Positions 1 to 6,160 of a stretch of DNA of 38,053 nt are shown here, piece by piece. The stretch is from an uncultured Roseateles sp. (lineage in GTDB: Bacteria > Pseudomonadota > Gammaproteobacteria > Burkholderiales > Burkholderiaceae). Positions within the stretch are counted from its first letter, which is position 1, and every line of letters starts with the position of its first letter. The notes beneath the pieces were generated by a model, which was not told where the DNA came from, did not search any database, and saw only the letters and a program-made list of their open reading frames with translations. Location of the stretch: contig CAMPJJ010000050.1 in NCBI GenBank assembly GCA_946886855.1, positions 1 through 38,053 of the forward strand, written 5' to 3'. A program made the position numbers and the translations under genes.

Positions 1-75
1 GCCCCGCCTGCCGCTCTACCCGCCATGCCACCCGCCATGCCACCCGCCGCCCCCTCTCCTGCCCAGGTCGCTTGA
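1..75 (+). CDS. Possible C-terminal tail of an upstream gene (partial)
   Basis: Frame 1 is open from the left edge and stops with TGA at 73-75. It encodes an Ala/Pro-rich tail in which a 12-base unit is repeated. In HlyD-type loci the gene just upstream is often the type I secretion ABC ATPase/permease, and a low-complexity tail would fit its end. Only about 24 codons are visible, with no domain, so identity is inferred from context. Frame 2 is also open here, so the reading frame is not certain. Confidence 0.3.
   Translation, partial: APPAALPAMPPAMPPAAPSPAQVA
19..48. repeat. 12-bp tandem repeat, 2.5 copies
   Basis: The unit CCCGCCATGCCA occurs at 19-30 and 31-42 and starts again at 43-48. 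If the frame ending at 75 is real, it encodes a repeated Pro-Ala-Met-Pro tail. It lies about 70 bases before the HlyD-family start. Confidence 0.6.
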
Positions 76-118
76 ACGCTGGCCGCGCCCCCCTGCCCAT
101 CGACATCAGGAAGTTCCC

Positions 119-1273
119 ATGACAATGAAGCAAGATTCCCACGAGGGCCAGACGCGCGTGCGCTGGACCGTCCTGGCCACCATCGCCGCGCTGGGCGCCG
201 GCTTGTGGTGGGCCTCCCAGGCGCCGCTCGATCAGGTCACTCGCGCCGCCGGAAAAGTCATGGCATCCTCCCGCACACAAGTGATCCAGGCGCCCGATGG
301 GGGAGTCGTGGAAAAGCTGTACGTGCACGAGGGAGACGCTGTGCGTAAAGGGGACCTGCTCGCCCAGCTCGACAACACCAAGGCAAGCGCCGCGCTGGCC
401 GACTCCAGCGAGAAGGCCGATGCACTGAATGCCTCGCTGGCCCGACTGCGGGCCGAAACGCTGGGCACGCCCTACCGCCCCGCGGGCACGGGACCGTTCA
501 ACGACCTGCAGCACAAACTCTACGAGCGCCGCCGGACGGCCCTGGAGGAAGAACTGGCGGTCCTGTCCAAGTCCGCGGACCTCGCGCGGCGCGAGGTGGC
601 GCTCAACGAGCCGCTGTATCAGGCCGGCGACATCAGCGCGGCCGAGTTCCTCCGGCTCCAGCGCACGGCCAACGAGGCGGCCGGACAGGTCACCTTGCGT
701 CGCAACCGCTTCCTGCAGGATTCGCAGGCTGAATTGGCCAAGACGGAAGAGGAACTCGCCAGCGTGCAGCAGATGCTGAACGACCGGCGAGGCAACCTCG
801 ACCACACGCAGCTGCGGGCGCCGGTGGACGGCGTGGTCAACCTGATCACGCTGACGACGGAAGGCGCGGTGCTGCGTCCCGGCGACGAGATCATGCAGTT
901 GCTGCCCACCGGCGACGACCTCATCATCGAGGCCCGCCTGCGCGCCGCCGACATCGGCTTCATCCGTCCGGGCATGCCGGCGGTGGTCAAGGTGGACGCC
1001 TTCGACTACAGCATCTACGGCGCGCTCGACGGCAGCGTGAGCTACGTGAGTCCCGATGCGCTGATCGAGCGCACGCCGCAAGGCGAGCAGCCGTACTACC
1101 GCACGCACATCCGCATCAGCGGCAAACGGTTCAAGGGCGCGAAGGCGGATCGCCTCGTGATCCAGCCCGGCATGACGGCAACCGCGGAAATCATCACCGG
1201 CCGCCACACGGTGCTGGACTACCTGCTCAAGCCGGTCAGGAAGACGATGTCGGAGTCGCTCGGCGAGCGCTGA
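119..1273 (+). CDS. HlyD-family type I secretion membrane-fusion (adaptor) protein
   Basis: This is a periplasmic adaptor that would link an inner-membrane ABC exporter to a TolC-like outer-membrane channel. The 384-residue protein has a short cytoplasmic N-terminus and one membrane anchor (about residues 16-33). A biotinyl/lipoyl-like half follows at 50-88 (GGVVEKLYVHEGD), then a long Ala/Glu/Leu-rich coiled-coil hairpin (about 90-225), then the second lipoyl half (RAPVDGVV near 233) and a C-terminal beta-barrel region. The length is typical of HlyD/PrtE/LapC-type adaptors. The start at 119 is supported by AGGAAG seven bases upstream. The ABC partner is expected left of the window. The LuxR-type regulator 105 bases downstream is on the same strand and may be co-transcribed. 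The transported substrate cannot be told from the sequence. Confidence 0.9.
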   Translation: MTMKQDSHEGQTRVRWTVLATIAALGAGLWWASQAPLDQVTRAAGKVMASSRTQVIQAPDGGVVEKLYVHEGDAVRKGDLLAQLDNTKASAALADSSEKADALNASLARLRAETLGTPYRPAGTGPFNDLQHKLYERRRTALEEELAVLSKSADLARREVALNEPLYQAGDISAAEFLRLQRTANEAAGQVTLRRNRFLQDSQAELAKTEEELASVQQMLNDRRGNLDHTQLRAPVDGVVNLITLTTEGAVLRPGDEIMQLLPTGDDLIIEARLRAADIGFIRPGMPAVVKVDAFDYSIYGALDGSVSYVSPDALIERTPQGEQPYYRTHIRISGKRFKGAKADRLVIQPGMTATAEIITGRHTVLDYLLKPVRKTMSESLGER

Positions 1274-1378
1274 AGCGGCCGCCACCGCACGAGGCCTGGG
1301 CGCGCACCACTCACTTCACGTCATCCACCTTCATCGACCATCGGCAACAACAACTCCGAACCAGAGGGGAACACCACC

Positions 1379-2044
1379 ATGATCACCGTCACCATCATCG
1401 AAGACGATGCCACCGTCCTGCAACGCCTGATCGACGTCGTGTCCGCCAGCAGCGCCTGCCAGATCGTGGGCATCGGCCGCAATCGCGGCGAATCGGTCTC
1501 CGCGATCCTGGCCAATCGCGCCGACATCTACCTGGTCGACCTCGGCCTGCCCGATGTGGACGGCATCGACCTGATCAAGCTGATCGACGAGAAGTGCCCC
1601 GATGCGCACAGCATCGTGATCAGCACCTTCGGCGACGCCAAGCACGTGATGCGCAGCCTGCGCTCGGGCGCGTCCGGCTACCTGCTCAAGGAGGAGATCC
1701 AGCCCAGCCTGATCGACAAGATCATCGCCACGCACAACGGCCATGCCCCGCTGAGCCCGGCGGTGTCGCGGCTGGTGCTCGACAAGCTGGAGAGCCTGGA
1801 GACCGGTGTGAAGCCCAAGGTGGACAAGGGGCAGAAGCTCAAGGAACTGGGCCTGGGTCAACGCGAATGGAGCGTGCTGAACCTGCTGATCGAAGGCCTG
1901 CCGATCGTCGACATCGGCAGCCGGCTGTCGATCTCCCGCTTCACGGTGAACCAGCACCTGCGTTCGATCTATCGCAAGCTGAATGTCAATTCCCGGGCGA
2001 TGGCCACCAGCGTGGCCCGGCTGCATGGCCTGATCGACGAGTGA
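1379..2044 (+). CDS. LuxR/NarL-family two-component response regulator
   Basis: A cytoplasmic DNA-binding response regulator of 221 residues. The receiver domain (about 1-120) has the acidic pair E8/D9/D10, phospho-acceptor D54 in VDLGLPD, the switch serine/threonine in VISTFGD, and the conserved Lys in YLLKEE. A GerE-type helix-turn-helix occupies about 155-215 (LGQREWSVLNLL, then SRFTVNQHLRSIYRKL). The start follows an AGGGGA-type ribosome site. No histidine kinase lies next to it, so its signal is unknown. Position after an HlyD-type adaptor suggests a link to secretion or surface adhesion, which is inference only. The gene is convergent with the EAL/HDOD gene, with a perfect hairpin between the two. 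Confidence 0.93.
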   Translation: MITVTIIEDDATVLQRLIDVVSASSACQIVGIGRNRGESVSAILANRADIYLVDLGLPDVDGIDLIKLIDEKCPDAHSIVISTFGDAKHVMRSLRSGASGYLLKEEIQPSLIDKIIATHNGHAPLSPAVSRLVLDKLESLETGVKPKVDKGQKLKELGLGQREWSVLNLLIEGLPIVDIGSRLSISRFTVNQHLRSIYRKLNVNSRAMATSVARLHGLIDE

Positions 2045-2075
2045 GCGCGCCCGGGGACGCGCCAGCGTCCGCCGG

Positions 2076-3227
2076 TCAGGAACAAGCCGCCTCAGGGCGG
2101 CTTGTCCGCTGGATCGAGGGTCTCAGCGGCAGGCGCATGCGCAGCAGCTGCTTGCACAGCAGGAAGGAGGCCAGTTCCAGGGCCACGGAGGTGCGCACAA
2201 GGCCCTCGCGACGCAGGCGCTGCCGGCCGTCCGCCAGTTCACCGCGCAACAGTCGCGCCAGTTCGCGGTCCCGCCCGTGCACCGCGGCGAGGTTGAACAC
2301 CGCCAGCCAGGCGATCAGGACCGCGCGCGGCAGCGATGCCAGGACCTCGGCGAGCGAGTCCGCCTTCACGGCAGCTTGCGGCGCATGGATGGCCTGCACG
2401 CGCAGCAGCCGCGCCACCAGCGCGGGATGACGCCCGGCGAGCAGCGCCAGCGACGAGGCCGAGGCACCGGATCGCGCCAGCATGAACAGCTGTCCGACCA
2501 CGCTCGCGTCGCAGCCCGGCAACGAGGGCACGGCCAGGGTGGTCGAGCGGGCGATGCCATAGCCCTGGAAGTAGTCGGCACCGGCGCGACGCGCCCGTTG
2601 GAGGGCGTCGTCGTCCTCGATCTTTTCGGCGACGACGGCCAGGCCGAGCCGATGGGCCTGACGCACCAACGCCGGCAATTGCTCCGGATCAAGCGCGATG
2701 ACATCCAGCTTGGCGAACTGGACCCAGGGCGACAGCGTCCATCGCGGATCATCCGCGCAGACCACGTCGTCGAGGGCGAACCGGTAACCGCGGCCGTGAA
2801 GATCGCGCAGGCGCGCCACCAGCGGCGCGTCGATCTCCACGGTCTCGAGCACTTCGATCACGCCGACGTCCGGGGTCAGCGCCTCCGCGATCGGGCTCAT
2901 CAGCGTGCGGCGGTCCATGTTGATCAGCAGATCGCCGATGGGGTACTCAGCAGCCGGCGCGTCCAGCAGGAACTCGCCGTCGATCAAGGCGTTGGACAGC
3001 ACCGCGGCCGTCGCGTAGGCGCCCAGTTCCGGACCGACGCCCTCGTCGCGCGCGTTCCATCGGAACAGCAGTTCGGTGGCCACCACGCGGCCGGTGCGAT
3101 CGATGACGGGCTGGGTGGCATAGCGGACATGGGTGCCGAGGTGTTCGTCCTGCCAGCGCTGCGAGGCGGGCGTTGGCGCACTGGGGACGGGGCTGCGACC
3201 GGGTTCGGAAAGGCGGGACATGGGCAC
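2076..3227 (-). CDS. EAL-HDOD domain protein with degenerate EAL active site (YuxH/CdgJ type)
   Basis: The 383-residue protein has an N-terminal EAL-like domain (about 30-230) and a C-terminal HDOD domain (about 235-370). EAL landmarks can be aligned but are eroded: ELLFR (E52-R56) replaces ExLLR, LINM replaces the Asn metal motif, EVLE replaces ELTE, and FALDDVVC (from 150) lacks the DDFGTG metal loop. KLDV and the terminal QGYGIA are retained. In this family such proteins do not cleave cyclic di-GMP and act as signalling or protein-interaction modules. The C-terminus of about 20 residues is Arg/Ser-rich. It is divergent from the OmpA-like lipoprotein gene across a 326-base gap. Loss of catalysis is inferred from the missing metal ligands. 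Confidence 0.85.
   Translation of the reverse strand: MPMSRLSEPGRSPVPSAPTPASQRWQDEHLGTHVRYATQPVIDRTGRVVATELLFRWNARDEGVGPELGAYATAAVLSNALIDGEFLLDAPAAEYPIGDLLINMDRRTLMSPIAEALTPDVGVIEVLETVEIDAPLVARLRDLHGRGYRFALDDVVCADDPRWTLSPWVQFAKLDVIALDPEQLPALVRQAHRLGLAVVAEKIEDDDALQRARRAGADYFQGYGIARSTTLAVPSLPGCDASVVGQLFMLARSGASASSLALLAGRHPALVARLLRVQAIHAPQAAVKADSLAEVLASLPRAVLIAWLAVFNLAAVHGRDRELARLLRGELADGRQRLRREGLVRTSVALELASFLLCKQLLRMRLPLRPSIQRTSRPEAACS
2082..2105. terminator. Hairpin between convergent genes (likely bidirectional terminator)
   Basis: Arms ACAAGCCGCC (2082-2091) and GGCGGCTTGT (2096-2105) pair perfectly over 10 bp with a four-base TCAG loop. The hairpin sits 37 bases past the LuxR-regulator stop and inside the last codons of the convergent EAL/HDOD gene. 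There is no clear T-tract on either strand, so termination efficiency is uncertain. Confidence 0.6.
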
Positions 3228-3553
3228 TCCGCGGAGCGGTTGGCGAAGAAGGCTTCATGCTATGAACCAAGCGCTCGGCGCCGAATAACAAGCACTTGTC
3301 ATCCGGCCCATGGGAATAACAGTTATGTGTTGGAGTGCTGACTGCGACACAGCGGAAAGGCGGCGGGTGCCGCACTTGCCCTCGACCGTCACCGTCAGAC
3401 GCGTGTTCGGACTGGCATCCCGGTGCGACGCGCGGGCGACTCATCCACCGGCCTCGGGCCGCGGCCGCCGCGGCGCGGGATACTGCCTGGCGGGCGGTGC
3501 CACCGCCGCCCGGGCCGATGGGTTTTCTTACCTGGATCACAAGGAGAAGCAAG
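3228..3553. other. Divergent intergenic region, no gene seen
   Basis: This 326-base gap separates the EAL/HDOD start (3227, minus) from the OmpA-like start (3554, plus). An upstream in-frame extension of the OmpA gene reaches 3335 but has no ribosome site and would bury the lipoprotein signal, so I read it as non-coding. It contains a short perfect palindrome ATAAC-A-GTTAT (3316-3326) 15 bases after TTGTCA (3296-3301), in the only A+T-rich patch. This is where a promoter or operator is most likely, but no -10 hexamer is convincing. A GC-only palindrome lies at 3458-3474. Confidence 0.5.
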
Positions 3554-4219
3554 ATGCAGATGCGACACACCCGACTGGCCGCGGCCGCCCTCGCGGCGGC
3601 TGTCCTGGCCGGCTGCGCGAACATGGACGACCGTCAGCGCGGGACCGCGGGCGGCGCCGCGATCGGCGCCGTTTCTGGGGCGGTCATCAGCTCCGCCACC
3701 GGCGGCAAGGCGGGCACGGGCGCGCTGATCGGCGGCGCGCTGGGCGCGGTGGCCGGCAACGTCTGGTCACGGCACATGGAAGACAAGCGCCGCGCGATGG
3801 AACAGGCCACGCAGGGCACCGGCGTGGAGGTGACCCGCACCGCCGACAACCAGCTCAAGCTGGACGTGCCGAGCGACATCTCCTTCGCGACCAACAGCGC
3901 GGCGGTCGAGCCGCGGCTGCGGCCCGTGCTGGACGCGTTCGCCAACGGCCTGAACAACAACCCGTCGCCGACGATGGTCCGCGTGGTCGGCCACACCGAC
4001 AACACCGGCTCGGACGCGATCAACGATCCCTTGTCGCTGCGCCGGGCGGAGAGCGTGCGCGGCTACCTGGCCGACCGCGGCGTCCGGTCCGACCGGATCG
4101 AAGTCGCCGGCCGCGGCTCGCGTGAACCGCTGGTGTCCAACGACACGGCGGAAAGCCGCGCCAAGAACCGCCGCGTCGAGATCTTCCTGCGCGAGCCGCA
4201 GCAGGGCTCGGGCGGCTGA
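3554..4219 (+). CDS. OmpA-family lipoprotein with glycine-zipper segment
   Basis: An outer-membrane lipoprotein predicted to bind peptidoglycan. The 221-residue form starting at 3554 has AAGGAG eight bases upstream and a classical lipobox (VLAGC, lipid-modified C21). A glycine-rich double zipper follows at about 31-69, with GxxxG-type repeats that insert in or lie along the membrane. The OmpA C-terminal domain spans about 100-215, with GHTDNTG (D149), SLRRAESV and NRRVEI, the residues that bind diaminopimelate. This layout matches YiaD/Pal-like stress lipoproteins. It is monocistronic, followed 35 bases later by a strong terminator. The longer reading from 3335 was rejected because it would destroy the signal peptide. 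Confidence 0.92.
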   Translation: MQMRHTRLAAAALAAAVLAGCANMDDRQRGTAGGAAIGAVSGAVISSATGGKAGTGALIGGALGAVAGNVWSRHMEDKRRAMEQATQGTGVEVTRTADNQLKLDVPSDISFATNSAAVEPRLRPVLDAFANGLNNNPSPTMVRVVGHTDNTGSDAINDPLSLRRAESVRGYLADRGVRSDRIEVAGRGSREPLVSNDTAESRAKNRRVEIFLREPQQGSGG

Positions 4220-4254
4220 GCCTGGACGGGAGCGCTCCGGCGCCCCCAATGACA

Positions 4255-4282
4255 AAGGCGCTCCGGAAGGAGCGCCTTTTTT
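4255..4282 (+). terminator. Rho-independent terminator after the OmpA-like gene
   Basis: Arms AAGGCGCTCC (4255-4264) and GGAGCGCCTT (4269-4278) form a perfect 10-bp stem with loop GGAA, and six T residues run from 4277 to 4282. On the opposite strand the hairpin ends in CCTTTG, so it could also stop the convergent small gene ending at 4303. A second 10-base palindrome GGAGCGCTCC lies just before it (4229-4238). Confidence 0.92.
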
Positions 4283-4302
4283 CGTTGCCGGTCTCGACGG
4301 GG

Positions 4303-4506
4303 TCAGGGCACGGTCTTGGCGGGTTCGGGTCCCATGTGCGGGCCCGTGCGATGCAGCGCACCGCCCTCGCCTTCCCAGGTCGTGACCTCCTCGGGTTTCG
4401 AGTGGCAGGTCTTGTGCCGCAGCGCGTGGCGGCGGGCCTGCCATTGCCACAAGGCATAGCCGGCCAGACTCGACAGCGCGAGCGGAACGAGGCGTTTGAT
4501 CAACAT
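4303..4506 (-). CDS. Small single-pass membrane protein, unknown function
   Basis: A 67-residue protein begins at ATG 4506, preceded on the minus strand by a GAGGAG ribosome site with good spacing. This start is preferred over the longer frame to 4575, whose extra part is Arg-rich and overlaps the neighbour's 3' end. Residues 1-22 are a short basic then hydrophobic segment (LVPLALSSLAGYALW), followed by a His/Arg-rich stretch and a hydrophilic Gly/Pro-rich tail with one Cys. I do not recognise a family. It lies 22 bases downstream of the exported protein ending at 4529, so the two probably share a transcript. Confidence 0.6.
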   Translation of the reverse strand: MLIKRLVPLALSSLAGYALWQWQARRHALRHKTCHSKPEEVTTWEGEGGALHRTGPHMGPEPAKTVP

Positions 4507-4528
4507 GGTGTCGCTCCTCTTCGATCGA

Positions 4529-5062
4529 TCAGCGGGCCGGCGCGCTCGCCTTGGGCTGGCGCGGCGGCGGGACATCGGGGCCCGGACGCATGGTCGCGCT
4601 CGGCGGATTGGCAGGGGCGGACGGGATGCCCGCCGCAGTCGGGTTCTCCTGCACCATGCGGTCGATGCGGGTCAGGATGCCGCCGCTCTCGACGCTGCCG
4701 TCGCGCGTGCCCTGGCCCATGACCATCATGCGGCAGTCCTCGCGGTCCTCCTCGGCGACGCGCTGGCAGCGCAGCATCGCGTTGTTGGCGAGCTCCTGCG
4801 TGCTGGCGGTGCGCAGGTTGCCCCGCTGGGCTTCCTGGCGCGCGGCGCCGGCTTCCTTCAGACAGGCGGTGCGGGCGGGTCCGGTCTTGCTGGCCATGCA
4901 GTTGGCCCGGTCCTGTTCATAAGTCGCCTGGATGTCGGACTTGGACGAGGCCCCGGCCGCGAAGGCCGGCGTGGTCACGATCATCACGGCCGACAGCACG
5001 GCTCCGGCGGTGATCCACGCGGCAGCGGAAGGCGATGTGAGGGTCTTGTTGAGCTTGATCAT
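4529..5062 (-). CDS. Exported four-cysteine hypothetical protein
   Basis: A 177-residue protein with a Sec signal peptide: a basic start, hydrophobic core at about 15-34, and AFA-AG cleavage near residue 35. The mature part is periplasmic, helical and charged, with four cysteines in two pairs (C55/C67 and C99/C110) spaced like two helical hairpins closed by disulfides. The tail from about 140 is Pro/Ala-rich and likely disordered. Proteins of this shape are common unnamed exported proteins in Burkholderiales, and I assign no function. AAAGGAA lies upstream of the start. It is divergent from the DUF1328 gene and shares a mirrored upstream motif with it, which suggests common stress control. 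Confidence 0.75.
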   Translation of the reverse strand: MIKLNKTLTSPSAAAWITAGAVLSAVMIVTTPAFAAGASSKSDIQATYEQDRANCMASKTGPARTACLKEAGAARQEAQRGNLRTASTQELANNAMLRCQRVAEEDREDCRMMVMGQGTRDGSVESGGILTRIDRMVQENPTAAGIPSAPANPPSATMRPGPDVPPPRQPKASAPAR

Positions 5063-5165
5063 CGGAGTTCCTTTCCAGCGCTCGGCGCCGAGGTCGGAAG
5101 ACGGGAGAGAGGATGAGGCAAGAGTAGGCCCGGCGCCTGCCGGCGTCTGTCGTACCGCACCGGAG

Positions 5166-5178
5166 CCGGTTGTAGGAC
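5166..5178 (-). promoter_or_regulatory. Candidate regulator site, minus copy (GTCCTACAACCGG)
   Basis: This is the minus-strand copy of the mirrored 13-base motif, ending 103 bases before the start of the exported protein at 5062. It differs from the plus copy at one position (A versus T at base 9). Confidence 0.5.
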
Positions 5179-5274
5179 GAGTCCGGCATCGCCGATGCCG
5201 CGCCCTCGGTCGGCATCGGGCGCCGGCCGGCGCGCCCTTCCAAGCTGCGCCGCACGGGGCGGCTGCGGCGTCCT

Positions 5275-5287
5275 GTCCTACATCCGG
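5275..5287 (+). promoter_or_regulatory. Candidate regulator site, plus copy (GTCCTACATCCGG)
   Basis: This is the plus-strand copy, 92 bases before the DUF1328 start. A shorter version, TGTCCTACA, occurs at 25601-25609, 77 bases before the TPR gene on the same strand, so the core may be GTCCTACA. Confidence 0.5.
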
Positions 5288-5379
5288 ACGTGGGCCCTGC
5301 TGATCCCTCCGGGCCCCTGGGCGCTTCTACAGTGAGCCCAAGCGCCGCGCCGCGGCCGACAGCACGAAAGGACATCGTC

Positions 5380-5556
5380 ATGTTGAAGTGGGCCCTGATC
5401 TTTGCCGTGATCTCCCTGATCGCCGGCGTCCTCGGTTTCACCGGTGTCGCCGCGGGCGCGGCCGGCATCGCCAAGATCCTCTTCGGAATCTTCGTCGTCA
5501 TCTTCCTGGTGCTGCTGGTACTGGGCATCACCGGCGTCAATGCGATCCGGAAGTGA
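5380..5556 (+). CDS. DUF1328 (YtjA-family) small membrane protein
   Basis: A 58-residue inner-membrane protein starting at ATG 5380, eight bases after a GAAAGGA ribosome site. The whole chain fits the DUF1328 family: MLKWALIF at the N-terminus, a Gly/Ala-rich first helix ([14 protein letters not shown]) and a second helix ([13 protein letters not shown]) ending in NAIRK. Family members are typically about 55-60 residues and are often found among general stress genes, but their molecular role is unknown. An in-frame extension back to 5290 was rejected because it is unconserved and lacks a ribosome site. The bacterioferritin-like gene starts 63 bases downstream on the same strand and is likely co-transcribed. 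Confidence 0.9.
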   Translation: MLKWALIFAVISLIAGVLGFTGVAAGAAGIAKILFGIFVVIFLVLLVLGITGVNAIRK

Positions 5557-5569
5557 CGTCCGAGCATCC

Positions 5570-5600
5570 CTGAAGTGACCCGAAGTTTCCTGAAGTTTCC
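5570..5600. repeat. Short 10-bp direct repeats before the ferritin-like gene
   Basis: CGAAGTTTCC (5581-5590) is followed directly by TGAAGTTTCC (5591-5600), and CCTGAAGTG just before resembles the unit. These lie in the 5' leader about 20 bases before the start at 5620. No function is evident. Confidence 0.45.
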
Positions 5601-5619
5601 CGAACCAGAGGAGCCAGCC

Positions 5620-6156
5620 ATGAACGCCCCCGAACACCAGCATCTGAAGCTGGATGAACAGGCGCTGCAACGCGCTCGCCAGCACCTCGACGAAGGTCCC
5701 GTCACGCCCAGCTACGGCCCGTGGCGCGAGGACGTGATCCGTCTGCTCAACGACGCGCTCGCGACCGAGCTGGTCTGCGTGCTGCGCTACAAACGCCACT
5801 ATTTCACCGCGCACGGCATGAACTCGCCGCGCATCGCCGAGGAATTCCTCGAGCACGCCACGCAGGAAGCGGTCCACGCCGACCGCATCGCCGAGCGCAT
5901 CGTGCAACTGGGCGGCGATCCGGACTTCCGGCCGGACTCCCTGACCCAGCGCAGCCATGCCGAGTACGACGAGTCCAAGGACCTGAAGGCGATGCTGCGA
6001 TCGAACCTGATCGCCGAGCGCATCGCCGTCGAGGCCTACCGTCAGATGATCCAGCTCATCGGCGACAAGGATCCGACGACGCGCCGCATCCTCGAGGAAG
6101 TCCTCGCCGAAGAGGAAGAGCACGCCGACGACCTCGCCGACCTGCTGAGGGACTGA
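5620..6156 (+). CDS. Bacterioferritin-like diiron four-helix protein
   Basis: A 178-residue cytoplasmic protein with the ferritin/bacterioferritin four-helix pattern. Candidate diiron ligands line up as E50 (ATELV), E83 and H86 (QEAVH), E133 (LIAERIAVEAY) and E165 with H168 (EEEEH). The spacing matches bacterioferritin E18, E51/H54, E94 and E127/H130. The N-terminal extension of about 35 residues is longer than in classical Bfr. No Met sits at an obvious haem position, so haem binding is doubtful. Likely roles are iron oxidation and storage or Dps-like protection. The start at 5620 follows an AGAGGAG site and is preferred over 5575. The lipoprotein gene at 6161 begins four bases past its stop, which indicates an operon. 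Confidence 0.88.
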   Translation: MNAPEHQHLKLDEQALQRARQHLDEGPVTPSYGPWREDVIRLLNDALATELVCVLRYKRHYFTAHGMNSPRIAEEFLEHATQEAVHADRIAERIVQLGGDPDFRPDSLTQRSHAEYDESKDLKAMLRSNLIAERIAVEAYRQMIQLIGDKDPTTRRILEEVLAEEEEHADDLADLLRD

Positions 6157-6160
6157 GGCC

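Larger units (their letters stand above)
5063..5379. promoter_or_regulatory. Divergent promoter region with mirrored motif
   Basis: No gene is seen in these 317 bases. GTCCTACAACCGG reads on the minus strand from 5178 to 5166 and GTCCTACATCCGG on the plus strand at 5275-5287, so each divergent gene has the same motif in the same orientation. After each motif, 39 bases (minus) or 40 bases (plus) lead to a -10-like hexamer: TACTCT at 5126-5121 and TACAGT at 5328-5333. No -35 hexamer is visible 17 bases before either. This fits two activator-dependent or alternative-sigma promoters with 5' leaders of about 40-50 bases. Confidence 0.5.

Noticed and set aside
2..118. Extension of the HlyD-family frame to the left edge
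   Set aside because: The frame is open, but the added residues are Pro/Arg-rich, no start is visible, and ATG 119 has a good ribosome site and gives a normal membrane anchor.
3296..3322. Sigma-70 promoter for the OmpA-like gene (TTGTCA plus TAACAG)
   Set aside because: The spacing is 15 bases and the -10 matches only three of six positions; it would also leave a 230-base leader.
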